NCBI GenBank assembly: GCA_050249235.1
Contig: JBFWQW010000002.1
Span: forward strand, 18,840 to 82,839
Length of the DNA: 64,000 nt
Source: JAEKLB01 sp050249235
GTDB lineage: Bacteria > Actinomycetota > Acidimicrobiia > Acidimicrobiales > CADCSY01
Reading direction: 5' to 3'
This document shows positions 1 through 8,278 of the stretch, in pieces. The notes beneath the pieces are model-generated. The model was not told the DNA's origin and made no database searches. It was given only the letters and a program-made list of their open reading frames with translations. Within the stretch, counting starts at the first letter, position 1. Each line of letters begins with the position of its first letter. Position numbers and translations under genes: made by a program.

Positions 1-998
1 GCCACGGTGACCGGCCCCGCGCCCGAGGCGAACATGTGGTGGGCCCACACACCCCATCCCATGAAGCCGATGGCGATCCCGGAGAAGACCATGAACGAAT
101 AGCCGAACAGGGGCTTGCGGGCGAAGACCGGGATGATCTCGGACACGATGCCGAATGCCGGCAGGACGAGGATGTACACCTCCGGGTGGCCGAAGATCCA
201 GAAGAGGTGCTGCCACATGAGCGGGTCGGCGCCGGCCTCGACCACGAAGAAGTTGCTCTCGAAGAGCCGGTCGAAGGAGAGCAGGAACAGCGCCACCGTG
301 ATGACCGGGATGGCGAAGAGCAGCAGGAACTGGGCGACCAGCGACATCCAGACGAAGATCGGCATCCGCATGAGGGTCATGCCGGGGGCCCGCATGTTGA
401 CGACCGTGACGATCAGGTTGATGGCCCCGATGAGCGAGGCGATGCCCGCGATCTGCAGGCCGAGGGCCCAGAAGTCGACGCCGTGACCCGGGTTGTAGGC
501 CAGGCCGGAGTTCGGGACGTACATGAACCAGCCGCCGTCGGCGATCTCGTCGAGGACCGCACCCGAGTACAGGAACACGCCACCGGCGAGGAAGATCCAG
601 AACGACAGCGCGTTGAGCCGCGGGAAGGCGACGTCGCGGGCGCCGATCATCAGCGGGATCAGGTAGTTCGAGAAGGCCGCCAGCATCGGCATGATCACGA
701 GGAAGACCATGGTCGTGCCGTGCATCGTGAAGGCCTGGTTGAAGCGCTCGGGCGAGAGCACCTGGCCGTCGGGCTGGGCCAGCTGGGCCCGGATCAGCAG
801 GGCCTCGAGGCCGCCCAGGCCGAAGAACACGAGCGCGGCCGCGCCGTAAAGGATGCCGATGCGCTTGTGGTCGACGGTCGTGAGCCACGACCGCCACCCC
901 TTGGTGCTCGTCGGCCGGCGGAAGACGCCGAGCGGCTCGCTGACGACGAGGTCGCCGGCCACGAGCTCGGGCCGCGGCTTGTCCAGGTCGATCGCCAT
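1..998 (-). CDS. ctaD: Cytochrome c oxidase subunit I, 3' end missing
   Basis: Catalytic heme-copper subunit of the aa3/caa3 terminal oxidase, in the cytoplasmic membrane; reduces O2 and pumps protons. The gene starts at ATG 998 and runs off the left edge, so about 332 N-terminal residues are seen. All expected ligands in this part are present: the low-spin heme His in TMHGTTMVFL (about residue 93), the CuB His with its Tyr partner in GHPEVYILVLPAFG, and the paired CuB histidines in VWAHHMF. It starts 2 bp after the ctaC stop and is the last visible gene of the oxidase operon. The identification is secure. The C-terminal half, including the heme a3 ligand, is outside the window. Confidence 0.97.
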   Translation of the reverse strand, partial: MAIDLDKPRPELVAGDLVVSEPLGVFRRPTSTKGWRSWLTTVDHKRIGILYGAAALVFFGLGGLEALLIRAQLAQPDGQVLSPERFNQAFTMHGTTMVFLVIMPMLAAFSNYLIPLMIGARDVAFPRLNALSFWIFLAGGVFLYSGAVLDEIADGGWFMYVPNSGLAYNPGHGVDFWALGLQIAGIASLIGAINLIVTVVNMRAPGMTLMRMPIFVWMSLVAQFLLLFAIPVITVALFLLSFDRLFESNFFVVEAGADPLMWQHLFWIFGHPEVYILVLPAFGIVSEIIPVFARKPLFGYSFMVFSGIAIGFMGWGVWAHHMFASGAGPVTV

Positions 999-1000
999 CG

Positions 1001-2044
1001 CTACTCCAGCGTCTTCAGGTAGGCCACGAGCGTCTCGATCTCCGCTTCGGTGAGCGGGCCGATCTGCATGAGGGAGCCGGCCTTGCGCTGCGGGTTGCGC
1101 AACCAGGCCTTCAGCTCGTTGGTGTCGGTGAGGTCGTAGATGCAGCCGGCGAAGCAGTCCCGGCTGTACAGGTGGGTGAGGTCGGGGGCGGGGGGTGAGT
1201 CGTCGGCCACGACCTCGTACTGGCCTTCGACCCGGTGGCAGCCGGCGCAGCCCTTCTGCTCGAAGAGCGCGAAGCCCTCGGCCTCGTCGCCGGACGACGG
1301 CGTCGACGGCGCGTCCTGCATGCGGCCCAGCCACTCCTCCCAGTCGTCCGGGCCGTGGGCGACGACCTTCAGCCGCATGTTGGCGTGGGAGGTGCCGCAG
1401 AACTCGGCGCACTGGCCCGAGTAGACGCCCGGGGCGTCGGCCTCGAGGTTCCAGTCGTGGACCCGGCCGGGCACGACGTCGCGCTTGCCGTTCAGCCGGG
1501 GGGCCCAGAAGGAGTGGATGACGTCCTTCGACCGCAGCGTGAGCTTCACCGGCTGGCCGGCCGGGATGTGCAGCTCGTTGGCCGTGACGATGGCCTGGTC
1601 GATCCCGAGCTCGGACTGCTCCGGATAGGTGTAGGCCCACCAGTACTTCTGGCCCGTCACCTCGACCTCGAGCGAGCCGGCCGGCGGGTTGTCGGACACG
1701 TCGAAGATCACCGGCAGGGTCATCACGCCGACACCCACCAGCACCAGGGCGGGCAGGATCGTCCAGCCGATCTCGAGGCGGGTGTTGCCGTGGAGCTGCT
1801 CGGGGAACTCCTCGTCGCCGGGGCGGCGGCGGAACTTGACCACCGCCACCACGACGAGCACCTGCACCAGGAAGAAGACGAAGATCGCGAACCCGAAGAT
1901 CGGGCGCTGGAGATCGTCGATCAGGCGGGCCGGCCGGCCGGCCGGCTCGAACACGTCCTGGGGGGCGTCGGACGCGCAGGCCGTGAGGAACAGCCCCAGC
2001 CCGAGGGCGGGGAGGGCGCGGCACCACCGGCGGAAGCGGGTCAT
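1001..2044 (-). CDS. ctaC: Cytochrome c oxidase subunit II fused to cytochrome c (caa3 type)
   Basis: Electron-entry subunit of the oxidase, 347 aa. The N-terminus is a lipoprotein-type signal with a lipobox ending in LTAC (Cys23). Two membrane segments follow, then the cupredoxin domain with the CuA ligands in GQCAEFCGTSHANM. A C-terminal class I cytochrome c domain carries the heme motif CAGCH and a Met further on. The fusion is the hallmark of caa3 oxidases, in which the extra heme accepts electrons directly from a cytochrome c or reductase. The start ATG 2044 overlaps the preceding stop by 4 bases (ATGA), so translation is probably coupled. The gene can be read open further upstream, but that part overlaps the neighbour out of frame and is not credible. 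Confidence 0.96.
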   Translation of the reverse strand: MTRFRRWCRALPALGLGLFLTACASDAPQDVFEPAGRPARLIDDLQRPIFGFAIFVFFLVQVLVVVAVVKFRRRPGDEEFPEQLHGNTRLEIGWTILPALVLVGVGVMTLPVIFDVSDNPPAGSLEVEVTGQKYWWAYTYPEQSELGIDQAIVTANELHIPAGQPVKLTLRSKDVIHSFWAPRLNGKRDVVPGRVHDWNLEADAPGVYSGQCAEFCGTSHANMRLKVVAHGPDDWEEWLGRMQDAPSTPSSGDEAEGFALFEQKGCAGCHRVEGQYEVVADDSPPAPDLTHLYSRDCFAGCIYDLTDTNELKAWLRNPQRKAGSLMQIGPLTEAEIETLVAYLKTLE

Positions 2045-2778
2045 CGGTCGTTCGTCTCCTCGGCGGTGGCTTCGCCCTGGTCCTCGCTGTGGTGCTCCTC
2101 GAAGGTGCGGTGCCCGCTCACGGCGCCGATCACGCCGGTGATCAGGAAGACCAGGGCGCCCACGGCCACGACGGCGGTGACGAGCGACGAGCTGAGGCGG
2201 GGCCGGGCCGCCACCAGCGCCGCGATGCCGAGGATCACCGAGGCGACGACGATCGCCACCACGGTCGAGCCGGTCTTCGGCAGCGCCAGCAGGACACGCG
2301 AGAAGGAGACGACGATCAGCCCGACGCCGAGGCCGGCGGTGAGCGGGACCTCGAGCGGGAACATCAGCCGGTTCCGCAGCTCCTGGTTGGCGGCGTCGTC
2401 GCCGGTGGCCCGCTCGGCCCAGCCCTGAACCAGCCACTCGCCGAAGACGAGGGTGAGGATGCCGAGCCCGGTCCAGAAGAGGAACGTGCCGCCGGCCAGG
2501 CCGATCAGCGTGGTGCCGGTGCCGAGCGCAGCGAGGGCGGGCCAGGCGGCGGGGAGCGCGCGGCGGGGCAGCACCGTGGGCAGGGTCTCCGCCGGCGAGG
2601 CCGGGTCGCCGTCGTTCGTCGCCGAGGACAGGCCAACCAGCACGCCGGCCGCCACGACCAGGGAGCCGAGCACGAAGGTGCCGAACCACTCGCCGTCGCT
2701 GGCGACGGCGTAGACGACGGTCGAGCCGAAGGCGAGGAAGGCGATGGCGAGCCAGAGCTTGCCGGCGGTGCCGTTCAC
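2041..2778 (-). CDS. Unrecognised membrane protein of the oxidase operon
   Basis: A 245-aa protein made almost entirely of hydrophobic stretches (at least six likely membrane segments) with a charged His/Glu-rich C-terminus. It starts at GTG 2778, overlapping the stop of subunit III by 4 bases (GTGA), and its own stop overlaps the ATG of ctaC by 4 bases (ATGA), so it is embedded in the oxidase operon and probably made in fixed ratio with the subunits. I do not recognise a family. By position it could be a subunit IV-like accessory subunit or an assembly factor, but it is much longer than usual actinobacterial CtaF. No metal-binding motif is evident. Confidence 0.8.
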   Translation of the reverse strand: MNGTAGKLWLAIAFLAFGSTVVYAVASDGEWFGTFVLGSLVVAAGVLVGLSSATNDGDPASPAETLPTVLPRRALPAAWPALAALGTGTTLIGLAGGTFLFWTGLGILTLVFGEWLVQGWAERATGDDAANQELRNRLMFPLEVPLTAGLGVGLIVVSFSRVLLALPKTGSTVVAIVVASVILGIAALVAARPRLSSSLVTAVVAVGALVFLITGVIGAVSGHRTFEEHHSEDQGEATAEETNDR

Positions 2779-3386
2779 GAGGAGGGCCCTCCCGTCAGGA
2801 ACCACAGGCACCAGTAGACGACGCCACCGGCGGCCACCACGAAGTGCCAGACGGAGACGGCGCTGGTGACGAACCCGGCGTTGCCCGGGCCGAACTGGCC
2901 GCCGAGCACCCGGAATCCCATGGTGAGGAAGAGGACCAGGGCGGCGACCACCAGGACCAGGTGCGTGCCGGAGGCGGCGTAGACCACGTTGGCGTACGTG
3001 CTCTCCCCGGCCTCGAAGCCGAGCTGCGTGTAGCAGAAGGAGAGGCCGTTGACGAAGGCCAAGCCGAGGAGCATGGTGACGCCGACGGCCACATAGGTCT
3101 GCCGCCGCTCGCCGACCTTGATGGCCCAGACGGCCCACTGCGCGGTGAACGACGAGAGCAGCAGCGCCATGTAGGTGACGCCGAGGGCGCTGTTCGGCAT
3201 GTCGCCGGCCTCGAGGCCCCACTCGCCGCCGCCGGCGAGCACCGCCTCGCGGGCCGCGAAGTAGGCCGCCAGGAGGCCGCCGACGAGCATCGTGCCGGCC
3301 GCGATGGCGAGGAAGGTGCCGGTGAGCAGCACCGAGCGCCGGGGCTCGGGCGCGGCGGGGAGCGGGCCCTGGACCGTGACCGCCAT
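2775..3386 (-). CDS. ctaE: Cytochrome c oxidase subunit III
   Basis: A 203-aa polytopic protein matching the short five-helix bacterial form of subunit III, with the C-terminal pattern of a His in a membrane helix followed by Trp-rich ends (VWHFVVAAGGVVYWCLWF). Subunit III stabilises subunit I and the proton uptake path in the cytoplasmic membrane. The ATG at 3386 shares one base with the stop of the upstream subunit I paralogue (TGATG), and its stop overlaps the next gene by 4 bases. It is therefore cotranslated between the degenerate subunit I paralogue and the unknown membrane protein. Confidence 0.93.
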   Translation of the reverse strand: MAVTVQGPLPAAPEPRRSVLLTGTFLAIAAGTMLVGGLLAAYFAAREAVLAGGGEWGLEAGDMPNSALGVTYMALLLSSFTAQWAVWAIKVGERRQTYVAVGVTMLLGLAFVNGLSFCYTQLGFEAGESTYANVVYAASGTHLVLVVAALVLFLTMGFRVLGGQFGPGNAGFVTSAVSVWHFVVAAGGVVYWCLWFLTGGPSS

Positions 3387-4969
3387 CAGGCCTCCCTCTC
3401 GTCGAGCAGCGGGGTGGCCGATCCGACGGCGAGGACCGCGGACGGGAAGTTCGTGGCGACGGGCGGCGAGGACGTGGCCCACTCGAGGGTGTGGCCGCCC
3501 CAGGGGTCGGCCGGACCCGTGCCGCCGGCGAGGGCGGCGCGTGCCGCCGTCGCCAGCGCGACGAGGAGGCCGACGACCAGCAGGGCGCTGCCGGCCACGG
3601 CGACGACGTTCAGCGCCTGGATGCCGGCATCGGAGGACGCGCCGGGCGCCAGGACGACGTCTTCGGCGAGGCCGTTGACGAGCGTGGCGACGGCGACGAG
3701 GAGGGTGCCGCCGAAGGTGGCGAGGAAGGCGAGCGCGCCGGCGCCGTCGGGGAGCGTGGTCCCGTAGAGCTTCGGCGCCCACCACCACAGCCCGCCCAGC
3801 CCGCCGAGCCCCGCCGCGCCGAACACCACCAGGTGGAAGAGGCCCGTCTCCCAGACGGTGCCCCGCAGGTCGAGCCCGTCGATGACCGAGAGCGCGCCGG
3901 CCCCGGCGCCGAGGAGGAGGAGCAGGGCGCTCCCGCCGGCGAAGAGGAGCGGCACCTTCAGCACCGGGTTGCCGTTGCGGGCGGTGTCGGCCAGGAGGCC
4001 GACGACGGCGAGGGCGGGCACGACGGCGGCGAGGCCGATGGCGACGTAGAGCAGCTCGTCGAAGGTGCCGGGCACCTGGGCCCAGGCGCCGATGCTCACG
4101 ATGCCGAGGGCGCCGAGCACGACCAGGACGGCCTCGTGGTGGCGGACCCGGTTCCGGACCAGGACCGGGACGATCTCGAAGGCCACGCCGACGGCCGGGA
4201 CCGCGACCAGGTAGAGCTGGGGGATCGAGTGGGCCCAGGCGATGTCGCCGTAGTCGGCGAGGCCGTAGTCGCCGCCGAAGTGGTGGGTGACGAAGAGGAC
4301 GATGACCCGGGCCAGCAGCACCGGCGCGCCGAGGAGCGTCAGGCCGGCGGTGACGACGATCGACCACGTGAAGGCGGGCACCCGCAGCAGGGTCATGCCC
4401 GGTGCCCGCATGCTGAGGGCGGTCGTCAGGACGCAGAGCATCCCGAGGCCGAGGGCGCCGGCGAGCATGCCGAGGGCCAGGAGGTGGAGGTCGACGGCGA
4501 CACCGTCGGCGCCCGACGGTCCGCCGTCGGCGGCGTAGGCGCCGAGCAGCAGGCCGGCACCGACCAGGTAGGTCCAGTAGGCGGTGGCCGCGCCCCGGGG
4601 GAAGGCCATGTCCGGGGAGCCGACCTGGATCGGGACGACGAACGTGGCCAGCCCGAGGAGCAGGGGCACGACGAACAGCCAGATCGCAGCCTCGCGGTGC
4701 AGGGTCAGGAGCTGCAGGTAGACGTCGGCATCGACGACGTCGAAGCCCTCGTCGAGGCCCTCGAGGGCGACGACGGTGCCGATCACGGTCGCCACCACGC
4801 CGAGCACGAGGGCGGTGAGCACGTACAGCCGACCGAGCTGCTTGTGGTCGGAGGTCGTGAACCACCCGGCCAGGCCGGGGCGCTCCGGCGGGGGGACGAG
4901 CGCCGGCGCACCAGGCGTCGCCTCGGTGGGCGCGGCCTCGGGCGCGGGTCTGGTCTCGGTCATGGCCAT
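3386..4969 (-). CDS. Degenerate heme-copper oxidase subunit I paralogue
   Basis: A 527-aa polytopic protein that aligns along its length with the neighbouring CtaD (for example MRAPGMTLLRVPAF here, MRAPGMTLMRMPIF in CtaD). It keeps the two low-spin heme ligand positions, His91 (LLTLHREAA) and His379 (GLFHL). The binuclear-centre ligands are gone: the CuB His of GHPEVY is Ile249 (SIPQLY), the CuB His pair is Gln298-Val299 (AWAQVPG), and the heme a3 His is Leu377. It should therefore bind at most one heme and cannot reduce O2 by the usual mechanism. It is the first gene of the oxidase operon, about 110 bp downstream of ctaB. Its role is unknown; an electron-transfer or structural subunit is possible. 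Confidence 0.9.
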   Translation of the reverse strand: MAMTETRPAPEAAPTEATPGAPALVPPPERPGLAGWFTTSDHKQLGRLYVLTALVLGVVATVIGTVVALEGLDEGFDVVDADVYLQLLTLHREAAIWLFVVPLLLGLATFVVPIQVGSPDMAFPRGAATAYWTYLVGAGLLLGAYAADGGPSGADGVAVDLHLLALGMLAGALGLGMLCVLTTALSMRAPGMTLLRVPAFTWSIVVTAGLTLLGAPVLLARVIVLFVTHHFGGDYGLADYGDIAWAHSIPQLYLVAVPAVGVAFEIVPVLVRNRVRHHEAVLVVLGALGIVSIGAWAQVPGTFDELLYVAIGLAAVVPALAVVGLLADTARNGNPVLKVPLLFAGGSALLLLLGAGAGALSVIDGLDLRGTVWETGLFHLVVFGAAGLGGLGGLWWWAPKLYGTTLPDGAGALAFLATFGGTLLVAVATLVNGLAEDVVLAPGASSDAGIQALNVVAVAGSALLVVGLLVALATAARAALAGGTGPADPWGGHTLEWATSSPPVATNFPSAVLAVGSATPLLDEREA

Positions 4970-5082
4970 GTGCGTGCGGTGAACCTCGGGTCGACCGTCA
5001 GGAGCCGGCCGCGGACTCTACACAGGGCCACTTGGGCGGCACGAAACCACCGGTCCATGTGGCCCACCCGGGTCGCCACCCC

Positions 5083-6003
5083 TCAGATCCCGGATCGCAG
5101 CAGCTCGTCGAGCGCCATCGCGGCGAACAGGAGCGTGAGGTAGGTGATCGACCAGGTGAACATGCGCATCGCCACCTGGGGCGTCGGCTCCCGCAGCAGC
5201 CGCACCGCGAACCAGGTGAACGCCGCGCCGAGCCCGACGGCGGCCACGCCGTAGAGCGGCCCGAGGCCGGCCGCCCAGCCGAAGGCCAGCGTGAGGGCCC
5301 AGAGGATCAGTGTGTAGCGCAGGATGCGCAGCGCGGTCGTGTGCAGCGACGCCACGACAGGGAGCATCGGCACCGACGCGGCCTCGTAGTCGTCGCGGTA
5401 GCGGACCGCGAGGGCCCAGAAGTGCGGCGGCGTCCAGAAGAAGATCACCGCGAAGAGGTAGACGGGCGCCCAGTCGAGCGAGTCCCGCACCGCGGCCCAG
5501 CCCACGAGGACGGGAACGGCGCCGGCCGCCCCGCCGATGACGATGTTGCTGGTGGACGTCCGCTTCAGCCACAGCGTGTAGACGAAGACGTAGAAGAGCG
5601 TGGCGCTCACGGCCAGCAGGGCGCTGAGCAGGTTGACCGTCAGCCACAGCAGCCCGAAGGCGGCGACCTCGAGCCCGATCGCGAACACCAGGGCGTCCCG
5701 GGGCCGGATGGCGCCCGTGACGAGCGGCCGGTGCCGGGTGCGGCGCATGAGCTGGTCGATGTCGCGGTCGATGAACATGTTGATGGCGTTGGCACCGCCC
5801 GCGGCCAGGGTGCCCCCGACGACGGTGGCGAGGATGAGCCAGGGCGAGGGGAGCCCCCCCTCGGCGACCACCATGGTCGGGACCGTCGTCACGAGCAGCA
5901 GCTCGATGATCCGGGGCTTCGTGAGCGCCACGTAGGAGCCGACGGTCGACCAACCGCCAGCCCGGACCCGTCCCCGTTCGCTGGCGACGAGCTGCGGCTG
6001 CAC
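5083..6003 (-). CDS. ctaB: Protoheme IX farnesyltransferase (heme O synthase)
   Basis: Transfers the farnesyl group to heme B, giving heme O, the first step to heme A for the oxidase encoded next to it. The 306-aa polytopic protein has the UbiA-family Asp-rich motif in NAINMFIDRDID, followed by a conserved basic stretch (RTRHRPL), and the second loop around PHFWALAVRYRDDY. It starts at ATG 6003. It is divergent from ctaA, with 68 bp between them, and lies upstream of the oxidase genes on the same strand. A GGGCCAC/GTGGCCC inverted repeat (5025-5065) sits between its stop and the oxidase operon and could form a weak stem-loop. Confidence 0.95.
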   Translation of the reverse strand: MQPQLVASERGRVRAGGWSTVGSYVALTKPRIIELLLVTTVPTMVVAEGGLPSPWLILATVVGGTLAAGGANAINMFIDRDIDQLMRRTRHRPLVTGAIRPRDALVFAIGLEVAAFGLLWLTVNLLSALLAVSATLFYVFVYTLWLKRTSTSNIVIGGAAGAVPVLVGWAAVRDSLDWAPVYLFAVIFFWTPPHFWALAVRYRDDYEAASVPMLPVVASLHTTALRILRYTLILWALTLAFGWAAGLGPLYGVAAVGLGAAFTWFAVRLLREPTPQVAMRMFTWSITYLTLLFAAMALDELLRSGI

Positions 6004-6071
6004 GAGGGCCGAGCCTAGGAGACACAGCTCGCGACCCGGAACTCCGCGGGAGGGCTACATACCATCGGGCC

Positions 6072-7100
6072 GTGCCCTACGACCCGCCGGCTCCGGGCGC
6101 CCGGACGGGGCTGTCGCCCGTGGCCTACCGCCGCATCACCCTGGTCGCGCTGACGTCGCTGGCCGTGATCGTGGTGACCGGCGCGGCGGTTCGCCTCACG
6201 GGCTCGGGCCTGGGCTGCAGCGACTGGCCGACGTGCGAGCAGGGCCAGCTGGCCCCGGCCGACCTCCGGGACGCGCCCGCCATGGTCGAGTTCGTCAACC
6301 GCACGATCACCGGGGTGGTGTCGGTGGCCGTGATCCTCGCCGTGCTCGGGTCGCTGGTCCGCCGGCCCCGGCGCCGCGACCTCACCCGGCTCTCGGTCGG
6401 GCTGGTCGTGGGCGTGCTGGCCCAGATCGTGCTCGGCGGCCTCGTCGTCCTCCTCGACCTCTCGCCCCGCCTCGTCATGGCCCACTTCGCCCTCTCGATG
6501 GTGATCGTGTGGAACGCCGTCGTCCTGCACCACCGGGCCGGGCTGCCCGACCTCGACGACCCGGCGCCGATGGCACCCCTACCGAGCGGATCGCCAGCGG
6601 CCGCATGGCGCCCGGGCGCGGCGCGACGGCTGGACCGGCTCACGCGGGGCGTGGTGGCGGCCGCCGCGGTCGTGGTGCTCACCGGCACGGTCGTCACCGC
6701 GGCCGGTCCCCACGCCGGCGACGAGCAGGCCTCCCGTCTCGACCTGCCGGTCGCCGACGTGGCGCGCGTCCACGGCATCGCCGTGCTGGTCCTGCTGGCG
6801 GTCGTGCTGGCGGCCGCCCACGTGGTCCGGGCACCCGGCGCCCCGGTGGAGCGGCGCGAGCAGGTCGCGCGGCTGCTCTGGGTGCTCGTGGCCCAGGCCG
6901 CCGTCGGCTACACGCAGTACTTCACGGACGTCCCGCCGCTCCTCGTCGGGATCCACATCTGCGGTGCCCTCGCGGTGTGGATCGGCGCCGTCCAGCTCCG
7001 GCTGGAGAGCGCCCTCCCCCGCGCCGCCGGGTCCCGGCGCCCGGACGCCCCCTACCGGGCGCCCGACGGCGCCGACCTGAGCGCCGTGGGACCGGCATGA
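6072..7100 (+). CDS. ctaA: Heme A synthase (CtaA/Cox15 family)
   Basis: Oxidises the C8 methyl of heme O to the formyl group of heme A, in the cytoplasmic membrane. The 342-aa protein has the family features: GAAVRLTGSGLGCSDWPTC near the N-terminus with the paired-Cys loop region, an EFVNR motif, and conserved His residues in the helices (MAHFALS, RVHGIAV, GIHICGAL). The start is GTG 6072; no in-frame ATG gives a full N-terminus. The stop overlaps the ATG of clpS (ATGA). It is divergent from ctaB. Linking clpS to a heme gene is probably positional only. Confidence 0.93.
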   Translation: MPYDPPAPGARTGLSPVAYRRITLVALTSLAVIVVTGAAVRLTGSGLGCSDWPTCEQGQLAPADLRDAPAMVEFVNRTITGVVSVAVILAVLGSLVRRPRRRDLTRLSVGLVVGVLAQIVLGGLVVLLDLSPRLVMAHFALSMVIVWNAVVLHHRAGLPDLDDPAPMAPLPSGSPAAAWRPGAARRLDRLTRGVVAAAAVVVLTGTVVTAAGPHAGDEQASRLDLPVADVARVHGIAVLVLLAVVLAAAHVVRAPGAPVERREQVARLLWVLVAQAAVGYTQYFTDVPPLLVGIHICGALAVWIGAVQLRLESALPRAAGSRRPDAPYRAPDGADLSAVGPA

Positions 7101-7384
7101 GCACGGCGCCGGTCGAGGTCCACGACCCGACGGTCGACGACGTCGCCGACCTCGACACGCCCTGGATCGTCCTCGTGTGGAACGACCCCATCAACCTCAT
7201 GTCCTACGTGACCCACGTGTTCCAGAAGCTGTTCGGCTACAGCCGGGAGAAGGCCACGGCCCTGATGCTCGACGTCCACGAGAAGGGCCGGGCGGTGGTG
7301 TCGAACGGGACGCGTGAGCGGTGCGAGCTCGACGTCTTCCGCCTCCACGAGCACGGCCTCTGGGCGACGATGCAGCAAGACTGA
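7097..7384 (+). CDS. clpS: ATP-dependent Clp protease adaptor ClpS
   Basis: A 95-aa N-end-rule adaptor that delivers proteins with N-terminal bulky hydrophobic residues to the ClpAP/ClpCP protease. The core is typical: VLVWNDPINLMSYV, then the helix around FGYSREKATALMLDVH and the C-terminal strands. The Asn-Asp of the WNDP segment and the downstream His belong to the substrate-binding pocket in characterised ClpS. It starts at ATG 7097, overlapping the ctaA stop by 4 bases, and is followed by a DUF2017 gene, the usual actinobacterial arrangement. Confidence 0.95.
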   Translation: MSTAPVEVHDPTVDDVADLDTPWIVLVWNDPINLMSYVTHVFQKLFGYSREKATALMLDVHEKGRAVVSNGTRERCELDVFRLHEHGLWATMQQD

Positions 7385-7429
7385 GCTTCCCTGCGGGAGC
7401 GGGCTCGGGTCGAGCGGGAGGGAGCGTTG

Positions 7430-7894
7430 GTGCTGATCGGGCGGCGGGTGCGACGGACCCGCAAGGGTGACTTCGAGGTCCGCCTGCCCCCCGAGGAGCG
7501 CGAGCTGCTCCGGACGGTGGTCCCCCAGCTCGCCGACCTGCTCACCGGCGACCTCGACGACCCGGGGCTGCGCCGCCTCTTCCCGACCGCCTACGCCGAC
7601 GACCCCGAGAGGGACGCCGCCTACCAGCGGCTCGTCCGGGACGAGCTGGCCGACCGGCGGCGGGCGGCCGCGGCCACGATGGTCGCCAGCGTCGACGCGA
7701 CCCGACTCGACGAGGCCCAGCTGCACGCCTGGATGGGCGCCGTCAACGACCTCCGGCTCGTGCTCGGGACCCGCCTCGACGTGAGCGAGGAGACCGACCT
7801 GGTTCCCGACCCGGACGACCCCGACGCGCCCCTCCTCGCGCTGTACGGCTACCTCGGGCTCCTCCTCGAGACCCTGGTCGACGCCGTCTCTTGA
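7430..7894 (+). CDS. DUF2017-family protein
   Basis: A soluble protein of 154 aa, acidic and rich in Arg/Leu, with the start region RRTRKGDFEVRLPPEERELL and a C-terminal helix (LYGYLGLLLETLVDAV) typical of the DUF2017 proteins that follow clpS in actinobacteria. Its function is unknown; conserved linkage suggests a part in Clp proteolysis, which is inference. A strong GGGAGGGAG ribosome site (7415-7424) favours GTG 7430 over the TTG at 7427, which would be too close. Confidence 0.85.
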   Translation: MLIGRRVRRTRKGDFEVRLPPEERELLRTVVPQLADLLTGDLDDPGLRRLFPTAYADDPERDAAYQRLVRDELADRRRAAAATMVASVDATRLDEAQLHAWMGAVNDLRLVLGTRLDVSEETDLVPDPDDPDAPLLALYGYLGLLLETLVDAVS

Positions 7895-7944
7895 GCGTGG
7901 GCCGGCCGCCGCCCGCCTCGTAGAGTGCGGGCCGGTCCGCACCG

Positions 7945-8020
7945 GCCCCCATCGTCCAGCGGCCCAGGACGCCGCCCTTTCAAGGCGGTAACACGGGTTC
8001 GAATCCCGTTGGGGGTGCCA
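7945..8020 (+). tRNA. tRNA-Glu (anticodon TTC)
   Basis: A full cloverleaf can be drawn. The acceptor stem is GCCCCCA/TGGGGGT (last pair G-U), the anticodon stem is CCGCC/GGCGG around loop CTTTCAA (anticodon TTC), and the T-loop is GGGTTCGAATCCC. A G discriminator is followed by an encoded CCA. It lies 50 bp downstream of the DUF2017 gene. The following 258 bp to the next gene hold nothing I recognise. Confidence 0.97.
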
Positions 8021-8278
8021 GACCGCTCGGCGGGCCGTCCCGGGTCGACGGGCTCGTCCGGGTTCGATGGGCTGCTCCGGGGTCACGACGGTTGCGGACG
8101 CCGTTCTGGATCCGACGGAGAGGTCCGACGGCGAGGATCCGGCGGGCCGCGGCTCCGTGCGCCCGGAGGCAGCGGGGAGGCTGCCGGAGCCGTCGTGACC
8201 AACCGCCCACGCGTCGAGCGGGCCGGTGGCGCGATCATGGCGGTGGACCCGGCGCCGAGCCGGTCCGGGAGGGGACGC

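Noticed and set aside
36..1022. Long plus-strand open frame across the ctaD region
   Set aside because: It is antisense to ctaD, consists of Glu/Asp/Arg/His/Gly-rich low-complexity sequence, and results from GC-rich third positions on the other strand. Similar mirror frames over most genes were left out.
7925..8278. Extension of the acyl-CoA dehydrogenase over tRNA-Glu
   Set aside because: It would run through the tRNA gene; ATG 8279 has a strong ribosome site and fits the family N-terminus.
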